Source: Candidatus Hestiella acidicharens | Lineage (GTDB): Archaea; Thermoproteota; Thermoprotei_A; Sulfolobales; Acidilobaceae | Length of the DNA stretch: 8,068 nucleotides | Assembly: GCA_015523575.1 (NCBI GenBank) | Contig: WAJZ01000135.1 | Location: forward strand, 1 to 8,068 | Direction: 5' to 3' | Shown: in pieces, positions 1 through 6,748 of the stretch | How the letters are laid out: each line of letters starts with the position of its first letter | How positions within the stretch are numbered: the stretch's first letter is position 1 | Position numbers and translations under genes: made by a program | Notes under the pieces: model-generated | What the model saw: the letters and a program-made list of their open reading frames with translations, nothing else | Told to the model about the DNA's origin: nothing | Databases searched by the model: none

Positions 1-1
1 C

Positions 2-496
2 CTTGAAATGAAGAAGAGGGAAGGATTACAAATAGTCTCAACGGCCCCTCAATATGGAAGGATTACAATGCAAGTCAGTAATGGAGAAGATATAGCACCT
101 ACCCATTTTGAAGTCAGTAACGATCCAGTAACTAAAGCTGTAGCTGAATTTGTTGGTGGATGTGGAGCCGGAAGGATATACGCGGCTATCCAGCCAAACG
201 GTGATGTTACCCCATGTGTGTTCTTACCAAAAACTGTGGGTAATATTAGGGAGCAAAGCTTTTGGGATATTTGGACAAAAAGTAAGTTATTTAACGATCT
301 GAGAAATAGAGATAATTTAAAGGGGTATTGTAGAACTTGTCCTTTCAGGAACATATGTGGCGGTTGCAGGGCAAGGGCATATGGATACTATGGAGACCCA
401 TTAGCATCGGATCCAGGATGTGTTTATAATTTTAAGGACTGGCAAGAGCTTAAGTCTAAGGCTCCACGGATAAGATATGTAGAATCTAAAAGCTAA
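2..496 (+). CDS. Radical SAM/SPASM protein, C-terminal part; probable Ahb-type heme-biosynthesis enzyme (5' end outside window)
   Basis: The frame is already open at the window edge, so the ATG at 8 is internal and the N-terminal CX3CX2C radical SAM core is missing. What remains is a SPASM-type domain with seven cysteines (numbered from the ATG at 8): C52, C70, C108, C111, C117, C120 and C138. These would ligate two auxiliary iron-sulfur clusters. The stretch around C52-C70 (GCGAGRIY, AIQPNGDVTPCVF) and the CGGCRARA motif resemble AhbC/AhbD/NirJ proteins, which remove side chains during conversion of siroheme to heme. Family knowledge says such enzymes are cytoplasmic. hemA, hemB and a chelatase-like gene nearby support a heme role, but the gene is separated from them by an opposite-strand block, and I cannot tell AhbC from AhbD or from another SPASM enzyme. 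SPASM identity is secure; the heme role is an inference. Confidence 0.85.
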   Translation, partial: LEMKKREGLQIVSTAPQYGRITMQVSNGEDIAPTHFEVSNDPVTKAVAEFVGGCGAGRIYAAIQPNGDVTPCVFLPKTVGNIREQSFWDIWTKSKLFNDLRNRDNLKGYCRTCPFRNICGGCRARAYGYYGDPLASDPGCVYNFKDWQELKSKAPRIRYVESKS

Positions 497-511
497 TCCT
501 ATAAAAACTAC

Positions 512-539
512 TTTTTTTATATTTCTTTAACAACTTTTT
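512..539 (+). terminator. T-rich terminator behind the radical SAM gene
   Basis: A run of seven T at 512-518 and another of five T at 535-539 follow the stop codon at 494-496. Archaeal RNA polymerase commonly stops at such T tracts without a hairpin. The next gene downstream is on the other strand. Confidence 0.5.
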
Positions 540-579
540 CTCTTATCTGACCCTCTTCATCCTTTCTTAAAAGTGTAAC

Positions 580-664
580 GCCGGGGGCGGGATTCGAACC
601 CGCGTGTCCCTTACGGGACAACAGGTCTCCAGCCTGTCCCCTTGGACCGCTCGGGCACCCCGGC
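580..664 (-). tRNA. tRNA-Ser(GGA)
   Basis: The reverse complement folds as a class II tRNA of 85 bases. The acceptor stem is GCCGGGG/CCCCGGC, the T arm is GCGGG-TTCGAAT-CCCGC, the anticodon stem is ACAGG/CCTGT with loop CTGGAGA, and the long variable arm pairs TGTCCC with GGGACA around a GTAA loop. The anticodon GGA lies at 628-630 (complement) and reads UCC/UCU. No intron and no encoded CCA are seen. It follows the enoyl-CoA hydratase gene on the same strand but has its own TATA-like element. Confidence 0.97.
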
Positions 665-688
665 ACGTTTTCTTTTGTGAACATAGAG

Positions 689-697
689 GTTTTAATT
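689..697 (-). promoter_or_regulatory. TATA box for tRNA-Ser
   Basis: On the minus strand an AATTAAAA element is centred about 29 bases upstream of the tRNA 5' end at 664. That is where an archaeal TATA box would put transcription start at or just ahead of the mature tRNA. Confidence 0.5.
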
Positions 698-745
698 CCT
701 ATTTGCCTTACGCAGAAACCATCTTGCTAATATAGCCTTTACGCT

Positions 746-1567
746 TTAGTAGGCATGCAATGTCCTTCTTGGCTGTAGGGCGGACGGTTTTATCTTGTGG
801 GAGAGGAATTTTTCCATTTTATCTTTAGCAACTTCACTTATGGCCAACTCGCTTACAATATCTATCACTTTCTCTATATTGTTCCAATAAAGCTCCTTTG
901 CGACCTTCTTGACGGCTTTTATAGTATTTTCATCATACCTAGATAAAATGTCTACTATTTCTGCTGCTTCTTTCTCAAGCTCTTCTTGTGGCACTATCTC
1001 ATCAACTAGGCCCATGATCTTTGCTTCTTCGGCGGAAAAACGCGTTCCTGTTATTGCTAGGTACTTTGCTTTCCTGAACCCCAAAATATACCCGCCATTG
1101 CTTAACAGCGTCGCCGGCATTATTCCTAGGCTTATTTCTGGAAAGCTGAACCACGAGCTTTCAGAAGCCAAAACTACGTCTGCGGCTAGGAGTATTTCTG
1201 CACCGTTACCGACAGCTAGTCCATTAACTAAGGCTACTACTGGCTTAGGGCACGATACCAGCTCATCCATTACAGCCTTTATTTTATCAAAGAACTCCTT
1301 AACTTCTTCTTTGTTTTTAAGTTTAATTATGTCTTCGATGTCTGCTCCGGTGCTGAAAGACCTGCCACTTCCGGTAATAATTACTGCGGAAGAGTTAGAG
1401 TTGCAGCCTTTCTTTATCTCTAGTGCAAGCCTTGTCAATGTTTTCTTATCTAAGGCGTTTAGCTTCTCAGGCCTGTTTATATATATCCAGTAACTTTTTC
1501 CCTTGTCTTCTCCAATAATGGTTCTCCTCCTTGACAGCTTCTGCACCCTCTTCTGTATACTACTCAA
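746..1567 (-). CDS. Enoyl-CoA hydratase/isomerase (crotonase family)
   Basis: A 273-residue crotonase-fold protein of usual family length. Visible motifs are NRPEKLNAL (31-39), the CoA/oxyanion segment SFSTGADI (70-77), VNGLAVGNGAE (114-124) and SFPEISLG (141-148). E124 and E144 match the two catalytic glutamates of classical hydratases, so reversible hydration of a trans-2-enoyl-CoA is more likely than an isomerase or other side activity. The substrate is unknown; fatty or amino acid breakdown and a crotonyl-CoA step of a 4-hydroxybutyrate-type cycle are both possible. The start taken is TTG at 1565-1567, eight codons after an in-frame TAA. GTG at codon 8 is a good alternative, since family members usually begin close to the RTIIGEDKG segment. 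It lies 37 bases behind adkA on the same strand, so read-through from secY-adkA is possible. No acyl-CoA dehydrogenase or thiolase partner is in the window. Confidence 0.92.
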   Translation of the reverse strand: MSSIQKRVQKLSRRRTIIGEDKGKSYWIYINRPEKLNALDKKTLTRLALEIKKGCNSNSSAVIITGSGRSFSTGADIEDIIKLKNKEEVKEFFDKIKAVMDELVSCPKPVVALVNGLAVGNGAEILLAADVVLASESSWFSFPEISLGIMPATLLSNGGYILGFRKAKYLAITGTRFSAEEAKIMGLVDEIVPQEELEKEAAEIVDILSRYDENTIKAVKKVAKELYWNNIEKVIDIVSELAISEVAKDKMEKFLSHKIKPSALQPRRTLHAY

Positions 1568-1604
1568 AGAGAGTTATAAGCATGAATTTACACCGCGTTT
1601 ATTA

Positions 1605-2222
1605 TTATAGCATTAGCAGAATATTGGTAATTTTATCCGCAGCTTCTTCTATTTTGTTTTCCTCATTAAGGATTATGACTACTGGAGAGGCATAGTGCAC
1701 AGCGCTTGCAAATGAAGCCTCCCTCGCATAGTTCATCAGCTTCTCTATATCCTTTACGTCGCCGAAGTCGGACCTCATCCTAGTCTTGTCCCTAGTTTGT
1801 CTTGAGTAGACGTCATTTGGATTTGCTTCTACCACAGCTATGATGTCTGGCTTCAATTCATCTAGAACATGCTTTGGAAGTCCTGGTAAGTATCCTAAGG
1901 GGGTTTTCACTATTGCATGCGTATCCACTACTAGCACGTCTTTTTCCCCAAGCTCTTTTTCCGATTCTTCCACGATCTTTTTGGCTGCCATTTGCTGTAG
2001 TTCAAGCTGTTTTCTCATACCTAGGTACCTTATTTCATCCCTGTTATTAACTAATCCCTCCTTTATAGCTGTTTCAAGCATAAAAGAGCCAAAGTTAACT
2101 ACCTTTACCTTTAGGCCTTTTTCAGTTGATTTCTTTACTGCTAAGGAGAGAACCGTCGTTTTCCCAACACCTGGTATACCGGTAACTATGACTACCTTAA
2201 ACCTGTTTCTCAGGGAGTCCAT
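1605..2222 (-). CDS. adkA: Archaeal adenylate kinase
   Basis: This 205-residue protein interconverts ATP + AMP and 2 ADP in the cytoplasm. It belongs to the archaeal adenylate kinase family rather than the bacterial Adk type. The Walker A P-loop GIPGVGKT is at 15-22. RDEIR (61-65), DTHAIVKTPLGYLPGLP (100-116) and the arginine-rich lid RQTRDKTRMR (141-150) match the Sulfolobus-type enzyme. Length is close to the family's usual 190-200 residues, with about eight extra N-terminal residues. The ATG shares its last base position with the end of secY (2222), a one-base overlap that suggests translational coupling. Pairing of adkA behind secY is a known crenarchaeal arrangement. No oddity is seen. 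Confidence 0.96.
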   Translation of the reverse strand: MDSLRNRFKVVIVTGIPGVGKTTVLSLAVKKSTEKGLKVKVVNFGSFMLETAIKEGLVNNRDEIRYLGMRKQLELQQMAAKKIVEESEKELGEKDVLVVDTHAIVKTPLGYLPGLPKHVLDELKPDIIAVVEANPNDVYSRQTRDKTRMRSDFGDVKDIEKLMNYAREASFASAVHYASPVVIILNEENKIEEAADKITNILLML

Positions 2223-3604
2223 TACCTTTCACCTATTATCCTCTTAAGTAGCGGGTAGGCCTCTAAAGCCCTTTCATAGCTTATTATTGAGTAGTATTGG
2301 TAGACTATGCCTACTGCTAATAGTATCCCGGCACCAGTACCGAAGGAGCCGAATATCGCCGCGACTACCGCAATTATTCCGACTATTAAGCTGCTTAGGA
2401 ACGTTAGGGGGTATATATATCTAGCCAATACAGACTCCAATATCTTTGGGCTCCTCCTCATACCTGGTATTTCCATACCACCCGAGATTATTTGGTCTGC
2501 CTGGCTGCTTGGATTGAGACCAGCGACCTCTACCCATAGGTATCCAAACAACACTGATAGCACTATCCACGACACGGCGAATATCGCAGTTCTAAGAGGA
2601 TCGCTCGAAGCACTTAAAATACCGTTGGGGGGAGATAGGTAATATACCAGATCCTTATAGGCTGTGTAGAACATAGAGCTATGGCCTGCGAACCTCTGTA
2701 TAGGCATCTCGAAGAGTTGCAGGTCTGCTACCAATATAGCCAACAATAGTATCGGTATGTTCGTTACATAAATGAATTGAAGGGGTACCCTGCTCCTTAT
2801 CCCCCTTAGCCGAGATGATGTTACTGGAATTTCCACACTCATACCATTTAGGTAAACTAGCAGTATTATTATTGCAAACGTTGAGAGCAACCCAGTTACG
2901 TCAGGGAACCCGTTAGGCCTAGCGAAAACGAGGGCATTCTTTTCTATTATTATAGCTGGTATTACGCCATAGTCTAGGGCTATGTGCGGAATAAACCCAA
3001 ACATGTTCCAGACGACGGTCTGCGCAACGCCAGCCAATATGAAGAGGCTTATTGCACTTCCAAGCCCCCACCCCTTCTGCAACGCCTCATCCATTAATAT
3101 TACTATATATGACGCTATGGTAAGTTGTACTACTACCATTATTCTTACAAACAGCGATGGTGAATATCCAATAGGGAAAAGCTCCCCGCTGAACATTACA
3201 ACAATGCTCTCTATTATTGCTAGTATAACCGCTAAGCTCTTCATAGCGCCTGTAAACTTTGTCTGGTCATCCGGATTTGATAGGTCTATGTCTATTAGCT
3301 TTGCCCCAACTAGCACCTCAAGTATTAACCCAGCTGTCACTATAGGTCCAATGCCGAGCTGCATTAAGGTTCCAGCAGAGCTTGCAAATATTATATTCTG
3401 GAGTGAGATTGTGCTCGTTAATGCCCTAGTGGGCACCCCATACAGGGGTATGTTAGCCATTATAAGGTAGACAACTAGGATTATACCAGTCCACGTAAGC
3501 CTCTTATATAATGAGAGCTTTTGTTTTGGTTTGCTCATCGTTGGCAAATAGCTAGACCACTTGGCTAACAAATCTAGTACTCCCAAGGCCTGCACCGCAT
3601 CCAT
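2222..3604 (-). CDS. secY: Protein translocase subunit SecY (Sec61 alpha)
   Basis: A full-length, 460-residue, ten-helix channel subunit of the Sec translocon, which with SecE and Sec61-beta moves unfolded proteins through or into the cell membrane. Hydrophobic helices can be picked out at about 37-55, 80-101, 118-138, 151-171, 180-200, 238-258, 277-296, 337-358, 395-417 and 421-440, with a plug-like segment near 58-75. Conserved marks are GIGPIVTAGLILE (84-96), the cytosolic loop SRLRGIRSRVP (264-274) that contacts the ribosome or motor, and LNPSSQADQIISGGMEIPG (363-381). The ATG at 3602-3604 has a TATA box about 35 bases upstream, so the mRNA leader is short. In many archaea secY sits behind rpl15 in the spc ribosomal operon; here a tRNA gene lies upstream in the opposite direction, so secY opens its own operon with adkA. 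Confidence 0.98.
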   Translation of the reverse strand: MDAVQALGVLDLLAKWSSYLPTMSKPKQKLSLYKRLTWTGIILVVYLIMANIPLYGVPTRALTSTISLQNIIFASSAGTLMQLGIGPIVTAGLILEVLVGAKLIDIDLSNPDDQTKFTGAMKSLAVILAIIESIVVMFSGELFPIGYSPSLFVRIMVVVQLTIASYIVILMDEALQKGWGLGSAISLFILAGVAQTVVWNMFGFIPHIALDYGVIPAIIIEKNALVFARPNGFPDVTGLLSTFAIIILLVYLNGMSVEIPVTSSRLRGIRSRVPLQFIYVTNIPILLLAILVADLQLFEMPIQRFAGHSSMFYTAYKDLVYYLSPPNGILSASSDPLRTAIFAVSWIVLSVLFGYLWVEVAGLNPSSQADQIISGGMEIPGMRRSPKILESVLARYIYPLTFLSSLIVGIIAVVAAIFGSFGTGAGILLAVGIVYQYYSIISYERALEAYPLLKRIIGER

Positions 3605-3634
3605 TTATTTCTAATCTAAATCGGAGGATAGGGG

Positions 3635-3643
3635 AATATTTAA
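3635..3643 (-). promoter_or_regulatory. TATA box for the secY-adkA operon
   Basis: The minus strand reads TTAAATATT here. About 26 bases downstream puts transcription start near 3613, giving a leader of roughly nine bases before the secY ATG. No Shine-Dalgarno sequence precedes that ATG, as expected for a first gene in crenarchaea. Confidence 0.5.
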
Positions 3644-3672
3644 GTTCTTTTATGCTATTTGATTCATAATAA

Positions 3673-3681
3673 AATTTAATA
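3673..3681 (+). promoter_or_regulatory. TATA box for tRNA-Leu
   Basis: The element AATTTAATA is centred about 30 bases ahead of the tRNA 5' end at 3708, matching archaeal tRNA promoter spacing. The divergent secY TATA box is only about 35 bases away, so the two promoters share a compact region. Confidence 0.5.
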
Positions 3682-3707
3682 CATGTATTATAGAGATTTA
3701 TATTTGC

Positions 3708-3795
3708 GCGGGGGTGCCCGAGCCTGGCCAAAGGGGACGGGCCCAGAACCCGTTGGCGTAGGCCTGCGTGGGTTCAAACCCCACCCCCCGCACCA
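3708..3795 (+). tRNA. tRNA-Leu(CAG) with encoded CCA and C at position 33
   Basis: A class II tRNA. The acceptor stem is GCGGGGG/CCCCCGC, the discriminator A is at 3792 and an encoded CCA at 3793-3795. The T arm is GTGGG-TTCAAAC-CCCAC (3768-3784). The anticodon stem is ACGGG/CCCGT (3737-3741 and 3749-3753) and the loop CCCAGAA has anticodon CAG at 3744-3746. The short variable arm pairs GGC/GCC (3755-3764). No intron is seen. The base before the anticodon (3743, tRNA position 33) is C, where nearly all tRNAs have U. The last 22 bases overlap the end of the opposite-strand gene. Confidence 0.96.
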
Positions 3796-4373
3796 TTATT
3801 TTCAATTGATTCTATCCATTCTATTATATCATCCTTTGCTATAGAGAATAGATCTTCGATAACTATGCTATGGCCACAGCTTGCCCCCTTCTCCCAAGCC
3901 TTTTTAGACAGCTCTCCTTTAAACATCGTTAGCGAAAATATGCAGTCATAACAACTATTGCATTCGAGAGACACCTTTGCATTTGTCGGCTTGGCTATGC
4001 TATCTACTATATACTTTATATCATCCTCTTGCTCCTCCACAAACCTCTTCGCCCTGCGATACATAAAGCAAATGCTTTTGCATCCCCTACGCTTTACTTC
4101 TTGCTTGATGCTTTCTGCAATCAGCTCTATCGGAACCTTTAAGCATTTTACTCTATACTTGCTTGAGGCCTCGCATACGCTCCTATTGTGGCCACCCCTA
4201 AAAGGGATGAGTGATACTACCTTTTCACCTTTTTTAAAGGAAAGGTTGCTTAGTTCTGAGATAGGAACTAGCTTAATATTGCCAAGCCTTCTTTTGATTT
4301 CCTCTTCCATGAGGTGCTTACCTTTCTCATCCTTTGTGTCATGGTAAACTATAACTAGCATTTTACCTCCCAT
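3774..4373 (-). CDS. CbiX-like (sirohydrochlorin chelatase-fold) protein with a Cys cluster
   Basis: The 199-residue protein opens with a short hydrophobic strand ending in a histidine (MLVIVYHD, H11). A second strand ends SLIPFRGGH (H62). The small class II chelatases of the CbiX family have two such metal-binding histidines after strands of this kind (GHGS and LF..GxH). The rest is divergent. Eight cysteines are present (C67, C77, C98, C102, C138, C141, C144, C166), including a CXXCXXC at 138-144, which could hold an iron-sulfur cluster or bind metal. Divergence from hemA-hemB and the presence of an Ahb-like gene support a role in inserting or handling metal for siroheme or heme; this is an inference. 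The start is uncertain: ATG at 4371-4373, or ATG at codon 5 (4359-4361) with GGAGGT just upstream. Six C-terminal residues and the stop are antisense to tRNA-Leu. Confidence 0.65.
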   Translation of the reverse strand: MGGKMLVIVYHDTKDEKGKHLMEEEIKRRLGNIKLVPISELSNLSFKKGEKVVSLIPFRGGHNRSVCEASSKYRVKCLKVPIELIAESIKQEVKRRGCKSICFMYRRAKRFVEEQEDDIKYIVDSIAKPTNAKVSLECNSCYDCIFSLTMFKGELSKKAWEKGASCGHSIVIEDLFSIAKDDIIEWIESIENNGAGGGV

Positions 4374-4408
4374 TATATTAAAAGGGAGAAGCCAATTAGG
4401 CTTTAAGC

Positions 4409-4417
4409 TTTTATATC
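4409..4417 (-). promoter_or_regulatory. TATA box for the CbiX-like gene
   Basis: The minus strand reads GATATAAAA. Transcription would begin near 4387, about 14 bases before the first ATG and 26 before the second, which has the GGAGGT ribosome site. A second minus-strand TATA-like element (ATATAAAAG) lies at 4436-4444. Confidence 0.45.
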
Positions 4418-4439
4418 ATTTTGTCCAACATATACTTTT

Positions 4440-4461
4440 ATATATAGATAATATATAGATA
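4440..4461. repeat. Perfect 11-bp tandem repeat upstream of hemA
   Basis: Two exact copies of ATATATAGATA stand head to tail at 4440-4450 and 4451-4461. They end three bases before the hemA TATA box. The 11-bp period is about one DNA helical turn, so both copies present the same face, as expected for paired operator half-sites. A chance A/T-rich duplication cannot be excluded. Confidence 0.6.
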
Positions 4462-4463
4462 CT

Positions 4464-4473
4464 CTTATAAAAG
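4464..4473 (+). promoter_or_regulatory. TATA box for hemA-hemB
   Basis: CTTATAAAAG is centred near 4468, predicting a start near 4494 and a leader of about 13 bases before the hemA ATG at 4507. It is the last of several A/T-rich elements in the divergent region 4374-4506. Confidence 0.6.
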
Positions 4474-4506
4474 CACTAGATACAAGACTCATGGAAGTAG
4501 TGCAAG

Positions 4507-5718
4507 ATGGTGCCCGGGATAACTAATGAATATGATATAGAAAACCTGAGGTTGTATTCAATTACGTTTAAAGACTCCTGTTTCTATGATATAAGTAAAG
4601 ATGATTTGAAGGAAAGGGTTTACAAGGAACTTTATTCTATAGTTAATGGTTTAGCAGTACTCAATACTTGTAACAGGTTCGAGGTTTACTTAGACGTTTA
4701 TACGGAGAGCATTGCAAGCAATGAACTGCTAAAATTGATGGGGTCTTACCACAGTTCATTTCATAAATACAACGGAATAGAGGTTGTGAGGCACCTCTTC
4801 AGGGTATCTTCCGGGCTAGAATCTGCTATACTAGGTGAAAATGAGATCCTCTCTCAAGTAAAGGAGTCTTGGGAAGAGTCGAAGAGCAAAGGCTTGACAA
4901 GCAAGTTGATAGACTCCCTTTTTCACTGGTCTATTATAGTCGGAAAGAAGGTAAGGACCCAGACGCACATATCAAGTGGTGTTTTGGGCTATCCCCAAGC
5001 TTCTGTGGAAATTGCAAGGCGGGTACTTGGGGGATTGGATGAAAAAAAAGTTATGATAATAGGTGCTGGGAGGGCATCGAAGGCAATCATTGACTACATT
5101 TGCTCTAGGTGGAGGCCTAGCGAGGTACACATAGCAAATAGAACAAAGGAGAGGGCTGAAGCCCTAGTAAGGGATGGGTGCAGGTTTAAAGTTACAGGGT
5201 TAGGTGAAATATTTGATAAGGGCTACGATGTGGTTTTCATAGCGTTAAAAGGGGGCCCGTTTGATTTTCTCGATGAACTTCCAAGAAAAAATAGGCTCAT
5301 TATTGATATTTCCACGCCAACAGCCATGAGTAGTGCTAAGCCTACCTTTGCCATAGACGATGTTCATAGTATTGTTGGAGAAAACTACGAAAAGAGGTTG
5401 ACGCAAGCAAAGTATGCCGAAGCGATAATAACCCATGAGGTGTCTAGGTTTATGGATTACTTGGCAAAGAGGAGGGTTGATGACAGGATCGCAGAGATTA
5501 TGGGTTACTTAGACGCAGTTATAGAGAGGGAAGTCCTCAGGACGAAGAAAAACGTGGAGAAGGGCGTAGATGTCGAGGAAGCCATTAGGGTCGCGCTGAA
5601 AAGCTTTACCAAGAAGTCGATGAAACCAATCTTTGATTTGCTTCATGAAAGCCCTGATAGCGAAATTTATAAGGAGATAGTTGAGCACTATAGAAGAGAG
5701 TTCGGTGGTAAGGTTTGA
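4507..5718 (+). CDS. hemA: Glutamyl-tRNA reductase
   Basis: This enzyme reduces glutamyl-tRNA(Glu) with NADPH to glutamate-1-semialdehyde, the first committed step of C5-pathway tetrapyrrole synthesis. At 403 residues it has normal length and domain order. The catalytic domain holds the thioester-forming cysteine in LNTCNRFEVY (C55), and HLFRVSSGLESAILGENEIL (96-115) is the family signature. The Rossmann NADPH site has GAGRAS at 186-191, and a helical dimerisation domain runs from about 310 to the end. The segment after the signature, THISSGVLGYPQASVE, departs from the more usual SxGAVSIxSAAVE wording. The start at 4507 fits the TATA box at 4464-4473, with a short leader. The gene overlaps hemB by four bases (TTGA), so the two are co-transcribed and probably coupled. 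A tandem repeat upstream may be a control site. Confidence 0.97.
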   Translation: MVPGITNEYDIENLRLYSITFKDSCFYDISKDDLKERVYKELYSIVNGLAVLNTCNRFEVYLDVYTESIASNELLKLMGSYHSSFHKYNGIEVVRHLFRVSSGLESAILGENEILSQVKESWEESKSKGLTSKLIDSLFHWSIIVGKKVRTQTHISSGVLGYPQASVEIARRVLGGLDEKKVMIIGAGRASKAIIDYICSRWRPSEVHIANRTKERAEALVRDGCRFKVTGLGEIFDKGYDVVFIALKGGPFDFLDELPRKNRLIIDISTPTAMSSAKPTFAIDDVHSIVGENYEKRLTQAKYAEAIITHEVSRFMDYLAKRRVDDRIAEIMGYLDAVIEREVLRTKKNVEKGVDVEEAIRVALKSFTKKSMKPIFDLLHESPDSEIYKEIVEHYRREFGGKV

Positions 5719-6731
5719 GTGGGTTTCCAAAGATTAGACCGAGGCGGTTGAGATCCTCTGTATATTTAAGGGACTTGGTTGCTGAAACTTCCCTTAATGT
5801 TTCAAAGCTTGTCTTACCTGTTTTTGTTTCAGAAGACTTGAAGAGGCCCGTGGAGACGGAGGGCATAGATGGGCATTTAACTTATCCTGTAAACTCGAAG
5901 GAATTAATTGACTACATAACTGCCTCAATGGAGTTGGGCGTGAGATCTTTCCTTATATTTGGGATACCTAAAATGAAGGACGAAGAAGGGGTAAGGGCTT
6001 ATTCGCCTGATGGCCCAGTTCAAGTAGCCATTAGGAACATAAGAAAGGAACTTGGTTGGGATCCCCTTTTGTTTACAGACCTTTGCATCTGCGAATACAC
6101 GAGTCACGGCCACTGCGGCATTCCAGTAAACACAAAGAAGGGTTACGTAATAGATAACGATAAGACGTTGACCTTCTACCAAAAAATAGCCGTTTCTCAA
6201 GCAGAAGCTGGATCCGATTTCATTTCCCCCTCCGGCATGATGGATGGACAGGTTAAATCTATAAGAGAGGCATTAGATGAAGAAGGGTTTAGTGAAGTAG
6301 GTATCATGGCCTACTCCGCGAAGTATGCAAGCTACCTCTACGGTCCTTTCAGGCTCGCCGTAGACTCAAAGCCCAAGTTTGGGGATAGGAAAAGCTACCA
6401 AATGGATCCGAGAAATGCCATGGAGGCATTAAGGGAAGTAAGGCTTGATGTAGAAGAAGGGGCTGATATAGTAATGGTGAAGCCTGCCCTGTTTTACTTA
6501 GATGTTATAAGGCTTGTGAAGGCGAACTTTCCGGAGGTTCCTTTAGCTGCCTATAGCGTGAGCGGCGAGTATGAAATGATAAGGGGTGCAATAGAGAGGG
6601 ACTTGGTAGATAGGGCAGGGATAATAATGGAGGCAATGACCTCCATCAAGAGGGCTGGCGCAGACATTATAATAACTTACTTTGCGCTCGACGTAGCAAA
6701 GATACTTAGATCTGGCGAGGCCCTGTTTTAG
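5715..6731 (+). CDS. hemB: Porphobilinogen synthase (delta-aminolevulinate dehydratase)
   Basis: Condenses two 5-aminolevulinate molecules to porphobilinogen. The 338-residue protein has the expected length. The zinc site reads DLCICEYTSHGHCG (122-135), with C124, C126 and C134, so this is a zinc-dependent form. The two active-site lysines are K203 in YSAKYAS and K256 in MVKPAL; K256 forms the Schiff base. The start is TTG at 5715-5717, overlapping the hemA stop, with GGTGG at 5704-5708 as the likely ribosome site inside hemA. The intermediate step, hemL (glutamate-1-semialdehyde aminotransferase), and the later steps hemC and hemD are not in the window. The operon ends at 6731, so they must be elsewhere. 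Confidence 0.98.
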   Translation: MSGFPKIRPRRLRSSVYLRDLVAETSLNVSKLVLPVFVSEDLKRPVETEGIDGHLTYPVNSKELIDYITASMELGVRSFLIFGIPKMKDEEGVRAYSPDGPVQVAIRNIRKELGWDPLLFTDLCICEYTSHGHCGIPVNTKKGYVIDNDKTLTFYQKIAVSQAEAGSDFISPSGMMDGQVKSIREALDEEGFSEVGIMAYSAKYASYLYGPFRLAVDSKPKFGDRKSYQMDPRNAMEALREVRLDVEEGADIVMVKPALFYLDVIRLVKANFPEVPLAAYSVSGEYEMIRGAIERDLVDRAGIIMEAMTSIKRAGADIIITYFALDVAKILRSGEALF

Positions 6732-6748
6732 AAATGCAAGGTTACCTT

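Noticed and set aside
909..1493. Long plus-strand open frame of 194 codons.
   Set aside because: Shadow of the enoyl-CoA hydratase gene, Ser/Thr/Pro-rich, with no motif.
3708..3795. tRNA-Leu 3' end as an attachment site of an integrated element.
   Set aside because: No second copy of the tRNA 3' sequence, integrase gene or virus-like gene is in the window.
4491..4526. An ATG 16 bases before the hemA start opens an 11-codon frame that overlaps it, a possible upstream regulatory peptide.
   Set aside because: The TATA box places transcription start at about this ATG, so it may not be in the mRNA with usable context, and it has no ribosome site.
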